DNA of 55,345 bases from an uncultured Lachnospiraceae bacterium (lineage in GTDB: Bacteria; Bacillota; Clostridia; Lachnospirales; Lachnospiraceae). The stretch spans positions 1 to 55,345 of the forward strand of contig CAJUQY010000012.1 of assembly GCA_910588815.1 (NCBI GenBank), read 5' to 3'. Made by a program: the position numbers and the translations under genes. Of the stretch, positions 22,575 to 30,492 are shown one piece after another (position 1 is the stretch's first letter; each line of letters opens with the position of its first letter). The notes beneath the pieces are model-generated. The model ran no database searches and was not told where the DNA came from. It worked only from the letters and a program-made list of their open reading frames with translations.

Positions 22575-23672
22575 TTATACATTAAACCGGAACAGAATCA
22601 CGTCCCCGTCTTTTACCACGTATTCCTTGCCTTCCAGGCCCACAAGGCCTTTTTCCTTGGCGGCAGCATAAGTTCCTGCATCTAAAAGCGCCTGGTAGTT
22701 CACCACTTCAGCCCGAATAAAGCCGCGCTCAAAGTCGCTGTGGATTTTTCCGGCGGCGGCAGGGGCTTTGGTGCCTTTTTTGATGGTCCACGCCCTGGTT
22801 TCCTGTTCGCCGGCAGTCAGGTAGCTGATCAGCCCTAAAAGCCGGTAGCTGGCTTTTATTAATTTGTCGAGGCCGGATTCGGAAAGGCCGAGATCCTCCA
22901 GGAACATTTTTTTCTCGTCGTCTTCCAGCTCGGCGATCTCCTGCTCGATCTGGGCGCAGATCACGAATACCTCACTGTTTTGTTCCGCGGCGAATGTCCG
23001 TACACTGGAGACAAAAGGGTTGGATGCGCCGTCGTCGGCCAGATCGTCCTCGGAGACGTTGGCGGCAAAAATGACAGGTTTTCCTGTGAGAAGATTTAAG
23101 GAGTGGAGGAAAGCCTCTTCTTCCTCGTCGGCAGGCTCATAGGTGATGGCCAGGTTTCCGTCCTCCAGCCAGGTTTTTAAGGCCTTTAAGCTGTTCACTT
23201 CTTTTGCAAGAGCCTTGTCGTTAAAAGCGCCTCTGGCTGTCTTGGAGATTCGCCGCTCCAAAATCTCCAGGTCAGAAAAAATAAGTTCCAAATTGATGGT
23301 TTCGATGTCGCGGAGCGGATCAATGCTTCCGTCTACATGGACGATGTTGTCATTCGCAAAGCAGCGGACCACATGGACAATGGCATCCACCTCGCGGATG
23401 TTGGCCAGAAATTGGTTGCCGAGCCCTTCGCCCTTGGATGCGCCTTTCACCAGTCCGGCAATGTCCACAAACTCGATGACAGCGGGAGTGACTTTTTTGG
23501 ATGCATACATGTCGGCCAGAAGTCCCAGGCGGAAATCCGGGACAGCCACCACGCCCACATTGGGGTCGATGGTACAAAACGGGTAGTTGGCCGATTCCGC
23601 GCCGGCCTTTGTCAAAGAATTAAATAAGGTGCTCTTGCCTACGTTCGGCAGGCCTACGATGCCTAATTTCAT
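22575..23672 (-). CDS. ychF: Redox-regulated ATPase YchF (Obg family)
   Basis: A 365-residue P-loop protein of the OLA1/YchF group, which prefers ATP over GTP and contacts ribosomes. G1 is GLPNVGKST, switch regions include NYPFCTIDPNVG, G3 is FVDIAGLVKGASKGEGLGN, and the altered G4 is FAANVSEDDL (in place of NKxD) typical of the group. The C-terminal TGS domain (KGTKAPAAAGKIHSDFERGF) is complete. Start ATG follows AAGGAGG on the minus strand. A TTGACA hexamer lies upstream but without a clear -10 partner. Confidence 0.96.
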   Translation of the reverse strand: MKLGIVGLPNVGKSTLFNSLTKAGAESANYPFCTIDPNVGVVAVPDFRLGLLADMYASKKVTPAVIEFVDIAGLVKGASKGEGLGNQFLANIREVDAIVHVVRCFANDNIVHVDGSIDPLRDIETINLELIFSDLEILERRISKTARGAFNDKALAKEVNSLKALKTWLEDGNLAITYEPADEEEEAFLHSLNLLTGKPVIFAANVSEDDLADDGASNPFVSSVRTFAAEQNSEVFVICAQIEQEIAELEDDEKKMFLEDLGLSESGLDKLIKASYRLLGLISYLTAGEQETRAWTIKKGTKAPAAAGKIHSDFERGFIRAEVVNYQALLDAGTYAAAKEKGLVGLEGKEYVVKDGDVILFRFNV

Positions 23673-23751
23673 AAAAACCTCCTTATTATCACGGAAATAA
23701 ATTTAGTCAAAATGGTTGGTCGTAAAGTCTTTTAGTAAGAAATTTTCCCTG

Positions 23752-25803
23752 TCAATGCAGACGGATCACATTTGGGGCGGAGGAGAAGGTGAGTACCGGA
23801 ATTCCTCTGCTTTCAAAAAAGCCTTTTAAGATATGGGCATCATATCCCGCATTCTCCCGAAGCAGCCAATCAGGTGCATCCATGAAGACAGTTCTCGGCG
23901 AGAGGGCGCCGTAAAAGCTGAGAGTCGCACCCCAGTTGCCATGATGAGAGGCCTGTACATAGTCCGTCTGAAGCTCATCTTTGTGCCGCTCCAGGAGATA
24001 ACCCTCCGCCTCACTCTGCATATCGGAGAGAAAGAGCATTTTTTCCTGTTTCCCCTCAAGGACGAAGACCATGGAGCCGTTGTTGCACAGATCTACACTC
24101 AACTCATCAGTGGTCTCATCCCAGGCGTGGAGAACCTTCATATGGAGCCCAAGCAGGTCAAATTCTTCATTTTCAGAGACATAAGAAATGTTGTCCACAT
24201 TTTTTGTCAAATTACGAAATGTTTCGTAGACATCAAATCTGTCATAGCTCTGTGCCGTCTCCCGGTAGCGCTCATCATTGACCGGCACGGTATAGATTTG
24301 GTCAATCCGAATGTTTCCCGGTGCCGACAGGATGGCATTGAGGGCTCCCACATGGTCCGGATGGGGATGGGTGATAATCCAGGCACTGACATGGTCGTTA
24401 TGCTTCCGGATGATTTCCCGCAGCATGGCGGCATCGCTTTTGTAGCCGCCGTCGATGATGGCCAGATTGCCGTTTTGGTCTTCGATGGTATAACACATGA
24501 GCTGTCCGCCGGAGGCATTGCCATATCGGGTGATTGTCACGGCGTCTGCCTTGTTAAAATAGGTGCGGTTGGTGGAACCGGGGGCGCTTTCCCCTTTTTT
24601 TACCAGACGGATCTCAATGGCCTCTAGCCGTTTCGCATACCCGGCGCTTCCGCAAGGAGCGCCGTTTTTCGCCCAGTCGGTCCATCCGAAGGACTGACAG
24701 TGGACCCGGTAATAAATGTCGAACTGTTTCTCCATAGCGCCGGTCAAACGGATCCGGATGGCTTCCAGCCGCTTGGCCTTTCCTGTGGTCCCGGAGGTGG
24801 CCCCGTCGCTCACCCATTCCTGCCATCCATAGGACTGGACATGAGTACAGTACTCCACACCGCCCTCCACCATGGAATGGTTTTCCAGGCGGATCCGTAT
24901 CCCTTCCAGCCGTTTGGCCTTTCCTGTTGTTCCGTTCGCCTGTCCATTGGAGGACTCGTTCTGCCAGCCATAGGTCTGCACATGGGTCTGATAAGTGACC
25001 TTGAGGTTTTCACGGTAGGAATTTTCCGTATCGCCGGGGGCGGCTCCATCCTTTTCTGTCAGCGTAATCTGAATGGCTTCCAGCCGTTTGGCATACCCCA
25101 TGCTTCCGGCGGGGGTACCGTTTTTGGCCCATCCGCTCCAGCCGAAGGACTGGCAGTGAACCCGATAATAAATGTCGTACCGCTCTGCGATGGTTCCCGT
25201 TAAGCGAATCTGAATGGCTTCCAACCGTTTTTTCTGTCCGGTTGTCCCGCTTTCGACTCCGTCTTTCACCCATTCCAGCCAGCCATAGGTCTGTACATGG
25301 GTCCGGTATTCAATGCTTCCGGAAAGGGCGGAGGTGGGATCAAGGTGGATTTTAATCGACTCTAACCGTTTGGAGAGGCCAGTCGTTCCGCTTTCTGCCG
25401 CGTCGCTCACCTCATTCAGCCAACCATATGATTGGACATGGGTGCAATAGAAGACGTGAGGGGCAGCCGTCTGATAAGAGGCAGCCTTTTGCTGTATAGT
25501 GGCCGGCATGGTCTCTTCCTCCATCGTCTCCTGTTCTGCCGCCGCTTCCCTAGAAGGAGACAGTGATTCTTCCGTATCAGGTGAAACAGTTTCTTCTGTA
25601 TATTCAGTTTCTCCTGCTGTGGCAGCGTCTTCCGTACCGGAAATGGTTTCCGACTCGTCGGTTTGTAATTTGACATCAGAAAAATCTCCCGAGAAGGCTT
25701 CTGCCCGAATCGATATCACCAGCACGGCAATGGCAATCCAAAAGCCCAGCATTGTCACGGTATTCTTTTTTAAACGCAATGTTTTTAAACAATACTTTTT
25801 CAA
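23752..25803 (-). CDS. Surface protein with six ChW repeats and a ComEC-like metallo-beta-lactamase domain
   Basis: A 683-residue exported protein. A basic start and one membrane segment (about residues 16-32) are followed by an acidic Glu/Thr-rich linker to about residue 115. Then come six clostridial hydrophobic W (ChW) repeats with the pattern THVQ-x-GW ... SGTTG-x-KRLEAI. They form two similar cassettes of three plus a linker (about 118-267 and 268-417). The C-terminal 260 residues are an MBL fold: IIDGGYKSDAAM, THPHPDHVGAL (HxHxDH), LFLSDMQSEAE and SHHGNWGAT, as in the hydrolase part of ComEC. ChW repeats are thought to bind surface components. TTG 25803 follows CGGAGGA by six bases; an upstream ATG lacks a ribosome site. 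Confidence 0.85.
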   Translation of the reverse strand: MKKYCLKTLRLKKNTVTMLGFWIAIAVLVISIRAEAFSGDFSDVKLQTDESETISGTEDAATAGETEYTEETVSPDTEESLSPSREAAAEQETMEEETMPATIQQKAASYQTAAPHVFYCTHVQSYGWLNEVSDAAESGTTGLSKRLESIKIHLDPTSALSGSIEYRTHVQTYGWLEWVKDGVESGTTGQKKRLEAIQIRLTGTIAERYDIYYRVHCQSFGWSGWAKNGTPAGSMGYAKRLEAIQITLTEKDGAAPGDTENSYRENLKVTYQTHVQTYGWQNESSNGQANGTTGKAKRLEGIRIRLENHSMVEGGVEYCTHVQSYGWQEWVSDGATSGTTGKAKRLEAIRIRLTGAMEKQFDIYYRVHCQSFGWTDWAKNGAPCGSAGYAKRLEAIEIRLVKKGESAPGSTNRTYFNKADAVTITRYGNASGGQLMCYTIEDQNGNLAIIDGGYKSDAAMLREIIRKHNDHVSAWIITHPHPDHVGALNAILSAPGNIRIDQIYTVPVNDERYRETAQSYDRFDVYETFRNLTKNVDNISYVSENEEFDLLGLHMKVLHAWDETTDELSVDLCNNGSMVFVLEGKQEKMLFLSDMQSEAEGYLLERHKDELQTDYVQASHHGNWGATLSFYGALSPRTVFMDAPDWLLRENAGYDAHILKGFFESRGIPVLTFSSAPNVIRLH

Positions 25804-25847
25804 AATGCATCCTCCGTTAATAATTGTCGGTCTATGTGGCATCTTCC

Positions 25848-25876
25848 ATTATATAAAGAATTGTTCTATCTTGCAA
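25848..25876 (-). promoter_or_regulatory. Sigma-A-type promoter of the ChW-MBL gene
   Basis: On the minus strand TTGCAA (25876-25871) and a perfect TATAAT (25853-25848) are separated by 17 bases, giving a leader of roughly 40 bases before the TTG start. Confidence 0.75.
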
Positions 25877-25918
25877 TCACCAAAAAAAAAGTGTAGATGA
25901 CAAAACTTCCCTTGGGGA

Positions 25919-25925
25919 TGTCGAA
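25919..25925 (+). promoter_or_regulatory. Spo0A-box-like heptamer upstream of the spo0E-like promoter
   Basis: TGTCGAA matches the Spo0A box core exactly. It ends 28 bases before the -35 hexamer of the small spo0E-like gene. A second near match, TGCCGAA flanked by TTT and AAAA, lies at about 25961-25969 between the -35 and -10. Confidence 0.45.
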
Positions 25926-25953
25926 ATATACAAGAAAATGCGACGGAATCCAT

Positions 25954-25982
25954 TTGCCTTTTGCCGAAAAATGACTTAGAAT
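25954..25982 (+). promoter_or_regulatory. Sigma-A-type promoter of the spo0E-like gene
   Basis: TTGCCT (25954-25959) and TAGAAT (25977-25982) are 17 bases apart, about 45 bases upstream of the small gene. A Spo0A-like site overlaps the spacer. Confidence 0.6.
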
Positions 25983-26029
25983 GGCTAGTAGAAAGGAGAC
26001 GGTAAAAAAACTACGAAAAAGGTCAGAGG

Positions 26030-26176
26030 GTGCGGAAGTTGAAAAAGAAAATTGAAGAAACAAGACAAAGATTAAATGAAGCCATTGAAGAACATGTATC
26101 ATCGGAAAAGGTTCTAGAGCTGAGTCGGGAGCTTGATTTCTTAGTTGAACAGTATCTGGAACAGATCGAAAAATAG
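26030..26176 (+). CDS. Spo0E-like aspartyl-phosphate phosphatase (small)
   Basis: A 48-residue protein. It has a basic/acidic first helix (KKKIEETRQRLNEAIEEH), a short turn, then the family signature LSRELDFLVEQYL, which matches the SQxLDxLIxxY motif of Spo0E-type phosphatases. Those proteins dephosphorylate Spo0A-P and delay sporulation. Length is typical (45-85). Start is GTG 26030, or TTG 26039, which is better spaced from AGAGGG; three residues differ. It has its own promoter, Spo0A-box-like sites and terminator, so it is a single-gene unit in front of the dcw cluster. Confidence 0.78.
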   Translation: MRKLKKKIEETRQRLNEAIEEHVSSEKVLELSRELDFLVEQYLEQIEK

Positions 26177-26242
26177 AGGTTTCACGGTGTCAGGCAACAA
26201 AAGCGTCAGGTAACAGATGGGGAAATTCCAGAACATGAAAAA

Positions 26243-26290
26243 CAGAACATATAGGGTGAGTGATTGCCCTGTGTGTTCTGTTTTTTTTTG
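26243..26290 (+). terminator. Terminator of the spo0E-like gene
   Basis: CAGAACAtaTAGGG pairs with CCCtgTGTGTTCTG and is followed by a T9 run, ending the small transcript before the dcw cluster. Confidence 0.9.
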
Positions 26291-26327
26291 CGTACAGCGG
26301 AAATTTGCAAAAAAGGAGTTTTTCTGT

Positions 26328-26334
26328 TGTCGAA
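26328..26334 (+). promoter_or_regulatory. Spo0A-box-like heptamer upstream of the mraZ promoter
   Basis: An exact TGTCGAA in the context GTTGTCGAAAATTT, 30 bases upstream of the mraZ -35. The spacing is nearly the same as at the spo0E-like gene. Confidence 0.4.
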
Positions 26335-26364
26335 AATTTTTTGGGGAAAATCATGGAAATTCCC

Positions 26365-26393
26365 TTGCTATTTCCATGCAGATACCGTAAAAT
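26365..26393 (+). promoter_or_regulatory. Sigma-A-type promoter of the mraZ/dcw operon
   Basis: TTGCTA (26365-26370) and TAAAAT (26388-26393) are 17 bases apart. The predicted transcription start near 26400 places the MraZ repeats at the very start of the leader. Confidence 0.7.
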
Positions 26394-26400
26394 GATATCA

Positions 26401-26437
26401 AGTGGTTAAAAAGTGGGTTAAAATGGTGCAAAGTGGT
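26401..26437 (+). promoter_or_regulatory. MraZ operator, four direct repeats
   Basis: Four copies of an AAGTGG-like repeat have TGG cores at 26403, 26414, 26424 and 26434, that is at 11, 10 and 10 bases. MraZ proteins of E. coli and Mycoplasma bind such helically phased GTGG/TGGG repeats upstream of mraZ and repress or tune the dcw operon. Confidence 0.75.
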
Positions 26438-26456
26438 AAGCAGTTGGGTGGCACAG

Positions 26457-26891
26457 ATGACAAATCAGTTTATGGGTGAATACAATCATACGATGGACGC
26501 CAAAGGGCGTCTTATTGTTCCCGCCAAATTCAGAGAAGCTGGTGGGGACAAATTTATCGTGACAAAGGGATTGGACAAGTGCCTTTTTGTATTCACACAG
26601 GAAAAATGGACTGCTGTAGTCGCCAGTGTCAGCCAAATGTCATTGACAAGCGGAAATGCCAGAAAATTTTCTCGCTTTTTTATTGGAAGCGCCGGGGAGT
26701 GTGAGGTGGACAAGCAGGGACGGATCCTGGTTCCCGCGAGTCTCAGGACTTATGCAGGATTGGAAAAAGAAGTGGTTTTGGTAGGTGTCGGAAGCCGGGT
26801 GGAGATTTGGAACAGGGAAGCCTGGGAAGATGCCAGTGATTATGACGGAATTGAAGAAATTGCCGAGGGACTGGAGGAATTACGATTTTAA
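26457..26891 (+). CDS. mraZ: Transcriptional regulator MraZ
   Basis: A 144-residue AbrB-fold regulator with two MraZ halves: MGEYNHTMDAKGRLIVPAKF near the start, and CEVDKQGRILVPASLRTYAG in the second. It forms ring-shaped oligomers that bind the phased repeats directly upstream. It autoregulates the division/cell-wall cluster in studied species. ATG 26457 is chosen; an in-frame ATG at 26472 (the MGEYNHT start) also fits, while upstream codons run into the operator. The gene opens the dcw operon and lies three bases before rsmH. Confidence 0.95.
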   Translation: MTNQFMGEYNHTMDAKGRLIVPAKFREAGGDKFIVTKGLDKCLFVFTQEKWTAVVASVSQMSLTSGNARKFSRFFIGSAGECEVDKQGRILVPASLRTYAGLEKEVVLVGVGSRVEIWNREAWEDASDYDGIEEIAEGLEELRF

Positions 26892-26893
26892 CC

Positions 26894-27829
26894 ATGGAAT
26901 TTGAACATAAGTCCGTGCTCCTTGCAGAGACGGTGAAATACTTGAATTTAAAGCCGGATGGTGTTTACGTGGACGGTACTCTGGGAGGAGGCGGCCACGC
27001 GGAGGCTGTATGTAAAAAGCTTTCCGGTTCGGGAAGATACATAGGGATTGACCAGGATGAGGCTGCCATCGATGCTGCTGCGAGGCGGCTGGATTCTTTT
27101 CAGAGGCAGGTGACGATTGTCAGGAGTAATTATAAGCATATGGGGGAAATCCTCGCTTCTCTCGGAATCGAGGCGGTGGACGGAATTCTCCTGGATCTGG
27201 GTGTGTCCTCCTATCAGCTGGATACCCCGGAGCGGGGGTTTTCTTATAAAGAGGATGTGGCTCTTGATATGCGTATGGATCAGAGACAGGAGATGACGGC
27301 GAAGGATATTGTGAATGGCTATACGGAATCAGAGCTGTTTTACATGATCCGCGATTACGGGGAGGACAAGTTCGCCAGAAATATTGCAAAGCATATCGTG
27401 GCAGCCAGGAAACGGGAGGAGATACGGACTACGGGGCAGCTGGTGGGGATTATCAAGGCGGCTATCCCCGCAAAGGTACGGGCGACCGGCGGCCATCCGG
27501 CGAAGAGAACCTTTCAGGCGATCCGGATTGAGCTCAACCGGGAGCTGGAGGTTCTGGAGGCGTCTCTGGATCAGATGATCGGACTTTTGAAGCCGGGCGG
27601 AAGGTTTTGCATCATTACCTTCCATTCTCTGGAGGACCGCATGGTGAAGACAAGCTTCCGAAGGAACGAAAATCCCTGCACATGTCCGCCGGAATTTCCC
27701 GTGTGTATGTGTGGGAAGGTGAGCAGAGGAAAAGTAGTCACAAGAAAACCGGTTCTTCCCTCGGCGGAGGAGCTTTCCGATAACAAGCGGGCGAAGAGTG
27801 CCAAGCTTCGGGTTTTTGAACGGGTGTAG
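26894..27829 (+). CDS. rsmH: 16S rRNA (cytosine1402-N4)-methyltransferase RsmH
   Basis: A 311-residue methyltransferase (old name MraW) that methylates C1402 of 16S rRNA in the ribosomal P site. Visible motifs are SVLLAETVKYL, YVDGTLGGGGHAEAV (SAM site), GILLDLGVSSYQLD, ERGFSYKEDVALDMRMD, and PAKRTFQAIRIELNREL. The C-terminal TFHSLEDRMVK is complete. Length is normal. It is the second gene of the dcw operon. Confidence 0.97.
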   Translation: MEFEHKSVLLAETVKYLNLKPDGVYVDGTLGGGGHAEAVCKKLSGSGRYIGIDQDEAAIDAAARRLDSFQRQVTIVRSNYKHMGEILASLGIEAVDGILLDLGVSSYQLDTPERGFSYKEDVALDMRMDQRQEMTAKDIVNGYTESELFYMIRDYGEDKFARNIAKHIVAARKREEIRTTGQLVGIIKAAIPAKVRATGGHPAKRTFQAIRIELNRELEVLEASLDQMIGLLKPGGRFCIITFHSLEDRMVKTSFRRNENPCTCPPEFPVCMCGKVSRGKVVTRKPVLPSAEELSDNKRAKSAKLRVFERV

Positions 27830-27866
27830 GCCACATTTCGTGTCCGCACCCCAGGGAGGACGGAAT

Positions 27867-28364
27867 ATGACAGCAAAAAGGAAATTGACGGGACGCAGAT
27901 CAGGGGAAGACTACGAGAGACGGCATTTGTATGTGATAGAAGGAAATACGGCAAGAGAACTGGCGCCAAGGGAGCTCCCCACACCGGAGGAACAGTGGGA
28001 GGAACAGGTCAGGAGGCGGCCGAAAACCAGAGAACGTGTTATGCCTATGAGTCCGACCTTTGTGATGCTTTTGGCTTTTGCCTCGGCACTCATGCTGGCC
28101 GTGTGTGTCTATTATCTGCAAGTGCGGGTATCCATTTATGGGAGGACGGGAAACATCCAGACAATGGAGCAGGAACTGAAAGAGTTAAAGGACGCCAATG
28201 AGGCGGCGCGTTCCAGGATTGAGGCGGCTTCCGATATCAAGCAGATCTATAAGACTGCCACGGAGGAACTGGGCATGGTATATCCGGAGGACAGCCAGAT
28301 CATCCGTTACGACAGGACAGAAAGCGAGTATGTACAGCAATATGAAAAAATCCCAGAGGAATAG
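27867..28364 (+). CDS. FtsL-like septum formation protein
   Basis: A 165-residue bitopic protein: a basic cytosolic N-terminus of about 70 residues, one membrane helix (about 72-94), and an extracytoplasmic coiled coil (MEQELKELKDANEAARSRIE). A conserved-looking ATEELGMVYPEDSQIIRY end resembles FtsL/DivIC. Its position between rsmH and the first penicillin-binding protein is that of ftsL. The long cytosolic head is larger than in Bacillus FtsL. ATG 27867 follows AGGGAGGA. The 3' end overlaps the next gene. Confidence 0.82.
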   Translation: MTAKRKLTGRRSGEDYERRHLYVIEGNTARELAPRELPTPEEQWEEQVRRRPKTRERVMPMSPTFVMLLAFASALMLAVCVYYLQVRVSIYGRTGNIQTMEQELKELKDANEAARSRIEAASDIKQIYKTATEELGMVYPEDSQIIRYDRTESEYVQQYEKIPEE

Positions 28365-30453
28365 AAACGATCCCAGAGAAGAGAAGGGGCAGAACGAGAA
28401 GCCATCCAGGCATTTTCTCAAATATATGAAAAAAAAGCTGGCGTTCACCTTTTTCTTGGTGGCGCTGGTTTTGATTGGGCTGGCAGTGGCAGTGGGATTT
28501 ATCAGCAGGGAAAAAGAGGAGGAATACGGACAGAGGGTGCTTTCCCAGCAGACAGCTTCTTCTGGTGTGATCCCGTTTCGGAGGGGAGAGATTACAGACC
28601 GGAACGGCACACTGCTGGCAACCAATGAGGCCGTTTACAATCTGATTTTGGATCCTTCCGTGATCGGCTCCAATGAGAATATCAAAGGACCGACCTTGGA
28701 TCTTTTGACGGAATGCTATGGCTATGACAGGGCGGAATTGGAAAAACTGGTGGCGGATCAGCCGTCCAGCCGGTATATCCGCTATGAGCTGCGGATGAGT
28801 GAGGCAGACCGGGATAAGTTTTTGGAAAGACAGACCCAGATCAATGACAATATGGAGATTAAGGATAAGATCGAAGGGGTCTGGTTTGAGACAGAGTACA
28901 AGCGGATTTATCCTTATTCCACTCTGGCCTGTGATTTAATCGGTTTTGCCTCTAAAGACGGCGCCTTCGGGAGCTATGGGATTGAACAGTATTACAACGA
29001 CAGACTGGCCGGAACTACCGGCAGAACGTATCGCTATATCAATGAGAACTCGGAAGCGGAGCAGGTGCTTAAGGATGCTGTGGACGGAAATACCGTTGTG
29101 TCTACCATTGATGTCAATCTGCAGTCCATCGCGGAAGAGCAGATTAAAAAATTTAATGAAGAAATAGGCTCAAAAAATACGGCAGTGATAATTATGAATC
29201 CCAACAACGGGGAAATTCTGGCCATGGCTTCGTACCCTTATTTTGATCTGAATAACCCGTCGGATCTGTCGGTCAGCGGATATTATACGGCGGAGGAGAT
29301 CGCCGCCATGAGCGAGGAGGAGACGCAGGAGGCTTTGGCCGGAATCTGGTCCAATTATGTGACCCAGGCTCTCTATGAGCCGGGCTCCACGGCCAAGCCC
29401 TTAACCATCGCGGCCGGATTAGAGGAGGGGATGCTGTCCCCGTCCAACAGCTATGTCTGCGACGGGGGATGGGACTACGCAGAGGGGAAGCGGATCAATT
29501 GCCACAAGTTGAGCGGCCACGGTACTTTGGACCTGGAGGGGGCCATTGTAGAGTCCTGCAACGATGCGCTGATTCAGATCGGGCAGCAGATTGGTAAAGA
29601 GACATTCTGCAAATACCAACCGATTTTCGGGCTGGGGAGCAGGACGGGAATCGACCTGCCCGGAGAGGAAAACGGTATTTTAAAAAATGAGGAGGATATG
29701 TCGGAGATCGACCTGGTAACCAACGCATTTGGGCAAAATTTTAACGCCACGGTGATTCAGATGGCGGCAGCCCATTGTTCCCTGATCAATGGCGGACATT
29801 ATTATACGCCCCATGTGGTGAAGGAGATTGTCCGTCCGGACGGCTCCGTGGTGGAGACCATAGATAAGACCCTGGTGCGGGAGACGATCAGCGAGAGTAC
29901 CTCCGAGTTTTTGAAGACGGCCATGACGGCCATGGTGGATGAGCAGAGCCCTTGGTCCACGGCGATCCCCGGCTACGAGATAGGCGGAAAGACGGGGACG
30001 GCGGAAAAACTTCCCCGGGCCGACCGGAAATATGTCGTGTCTTTTGCCAGTTTTGTGCCGGCCAGCAACCCGGAATATTATATGATGGTGGTGATCGATG
30101 AGCCCAACGTGGAGGATCAGTCTACCGGCGGATATGCGACCAATCTGACCAAATCCCTGTGGGAAGCTATCATCCCTTATCTGAACCTGTTTCCCACCAG
30201 GGATACGGGAGAGACTCCCGCGCAGGAGACGGAGCCGCAGGGAGCGGAGAACCCTGCAAACGGAGAGAGTCCGGAGGGCGGGGAAAACCCCGCGAACGGA
30301 GAGAATCCTGAAGGAGAGAGCCCGGAGGGCGGGGGAAATCCCGCAAACGGAGAAAATCCGGAGGGCGGGGAAAGCCCCGCGAGCGGAGAGAATCCGGGAG
30401 AGGCGGAGAATATAGAAGAAGGCGCATACAGCAATGGAATTTTTCAGGAGTAA
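28342..30453 (+). CDS. Class B penicillin-binding protein (FtsI/Pbp2B type) with repetitive C-terminal tail
   Basis: A 703-residue septal transpeptidase: short cytosolic part, one membrane helix, dimerisation domain (RRGEITDRNGTLLATN), then the transpeptidase. Catalytic motifs are STAK (Ser349), SCN (within VESCNDAL), and KTG (Lys550 in GGKTGT). No PASTA domain is present. The last 75 residues are a Glu/Pro/Asn/Gly-rich tail built from repeats such as GENPANGESPEGG, which is not part of the fold. Start could be ATG 28342 or the upstream in-frame ATG 28330; both overlap the ftsL-like gene. It cross-links division-site peptidoglycan. Confidence 0.92.
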   Translation: MKKSQRNRNDPREEKGQNEKPSRHFLKYMKKKLAFTFFLVALVLIGLAVAVGFISREKEEEYGQRVLSQQTASSGVIPFRRGEITDRNGTLLATNEAVYNLILDPSVIGSNENIKGPTLDLLTECYGYDRAELEKLVADQPSSRYIRYELRMSEADRDKFLERQTQINDNMEIKDKIEGVWFETEYKRIYPYSTLACDLIGFASKDGAFGSYGIEQYYNDRLAGTTGRTYRYINENSEAEQVLKDAVDGNTVVSTIDVNLQSIAEEQIKKFNEEIGSKNTAVIIMNPNNGEILAMASYPYFDLNNPSDLSVSGYYTAEEIAAMSEEETQEALAGIWSNYVTQALYEPGSTAKPLTIAAGLEEGMLSPSNSYVCDGGWDYAEGKRINCHKLSGHGTLDLEGAIVESCNDALIQIGQQIGKETFCKYQPIFGLGSRTGIDLPGEENGILKNEEDMSEIDLVTNAFGQNFNATVIQMAAAHCSLINGGHYYTPHVVKEIVRPDGSVVETIDKTLVRETISESTSEFLKTAMTAMVDEQSPWSTAIPGYEIGGKTGTAEKLPRADRKYVVSFASFVPASNPEYYMMVVIDEPNVEDQSTGGYATNLTKSLWEAIIPYLNLFPTRDTGETPAQETEPQGAENPANGESPEGGENPANGENPEGESPEGGGNPANGENPEGGESPASGENPGEAENIEEGAYSNGIFQE

Positions 30454-30492
30454 TTGGAATAAGCTTTACTAAAAGCGATTCCGGAGGGAACT

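Noticed and set aside
23683..23710. Promoter TTGACT with TAATAA for ychF
   Set aside because: The -10 would overlap the ychF ribosome site, so the transcript would lack it.
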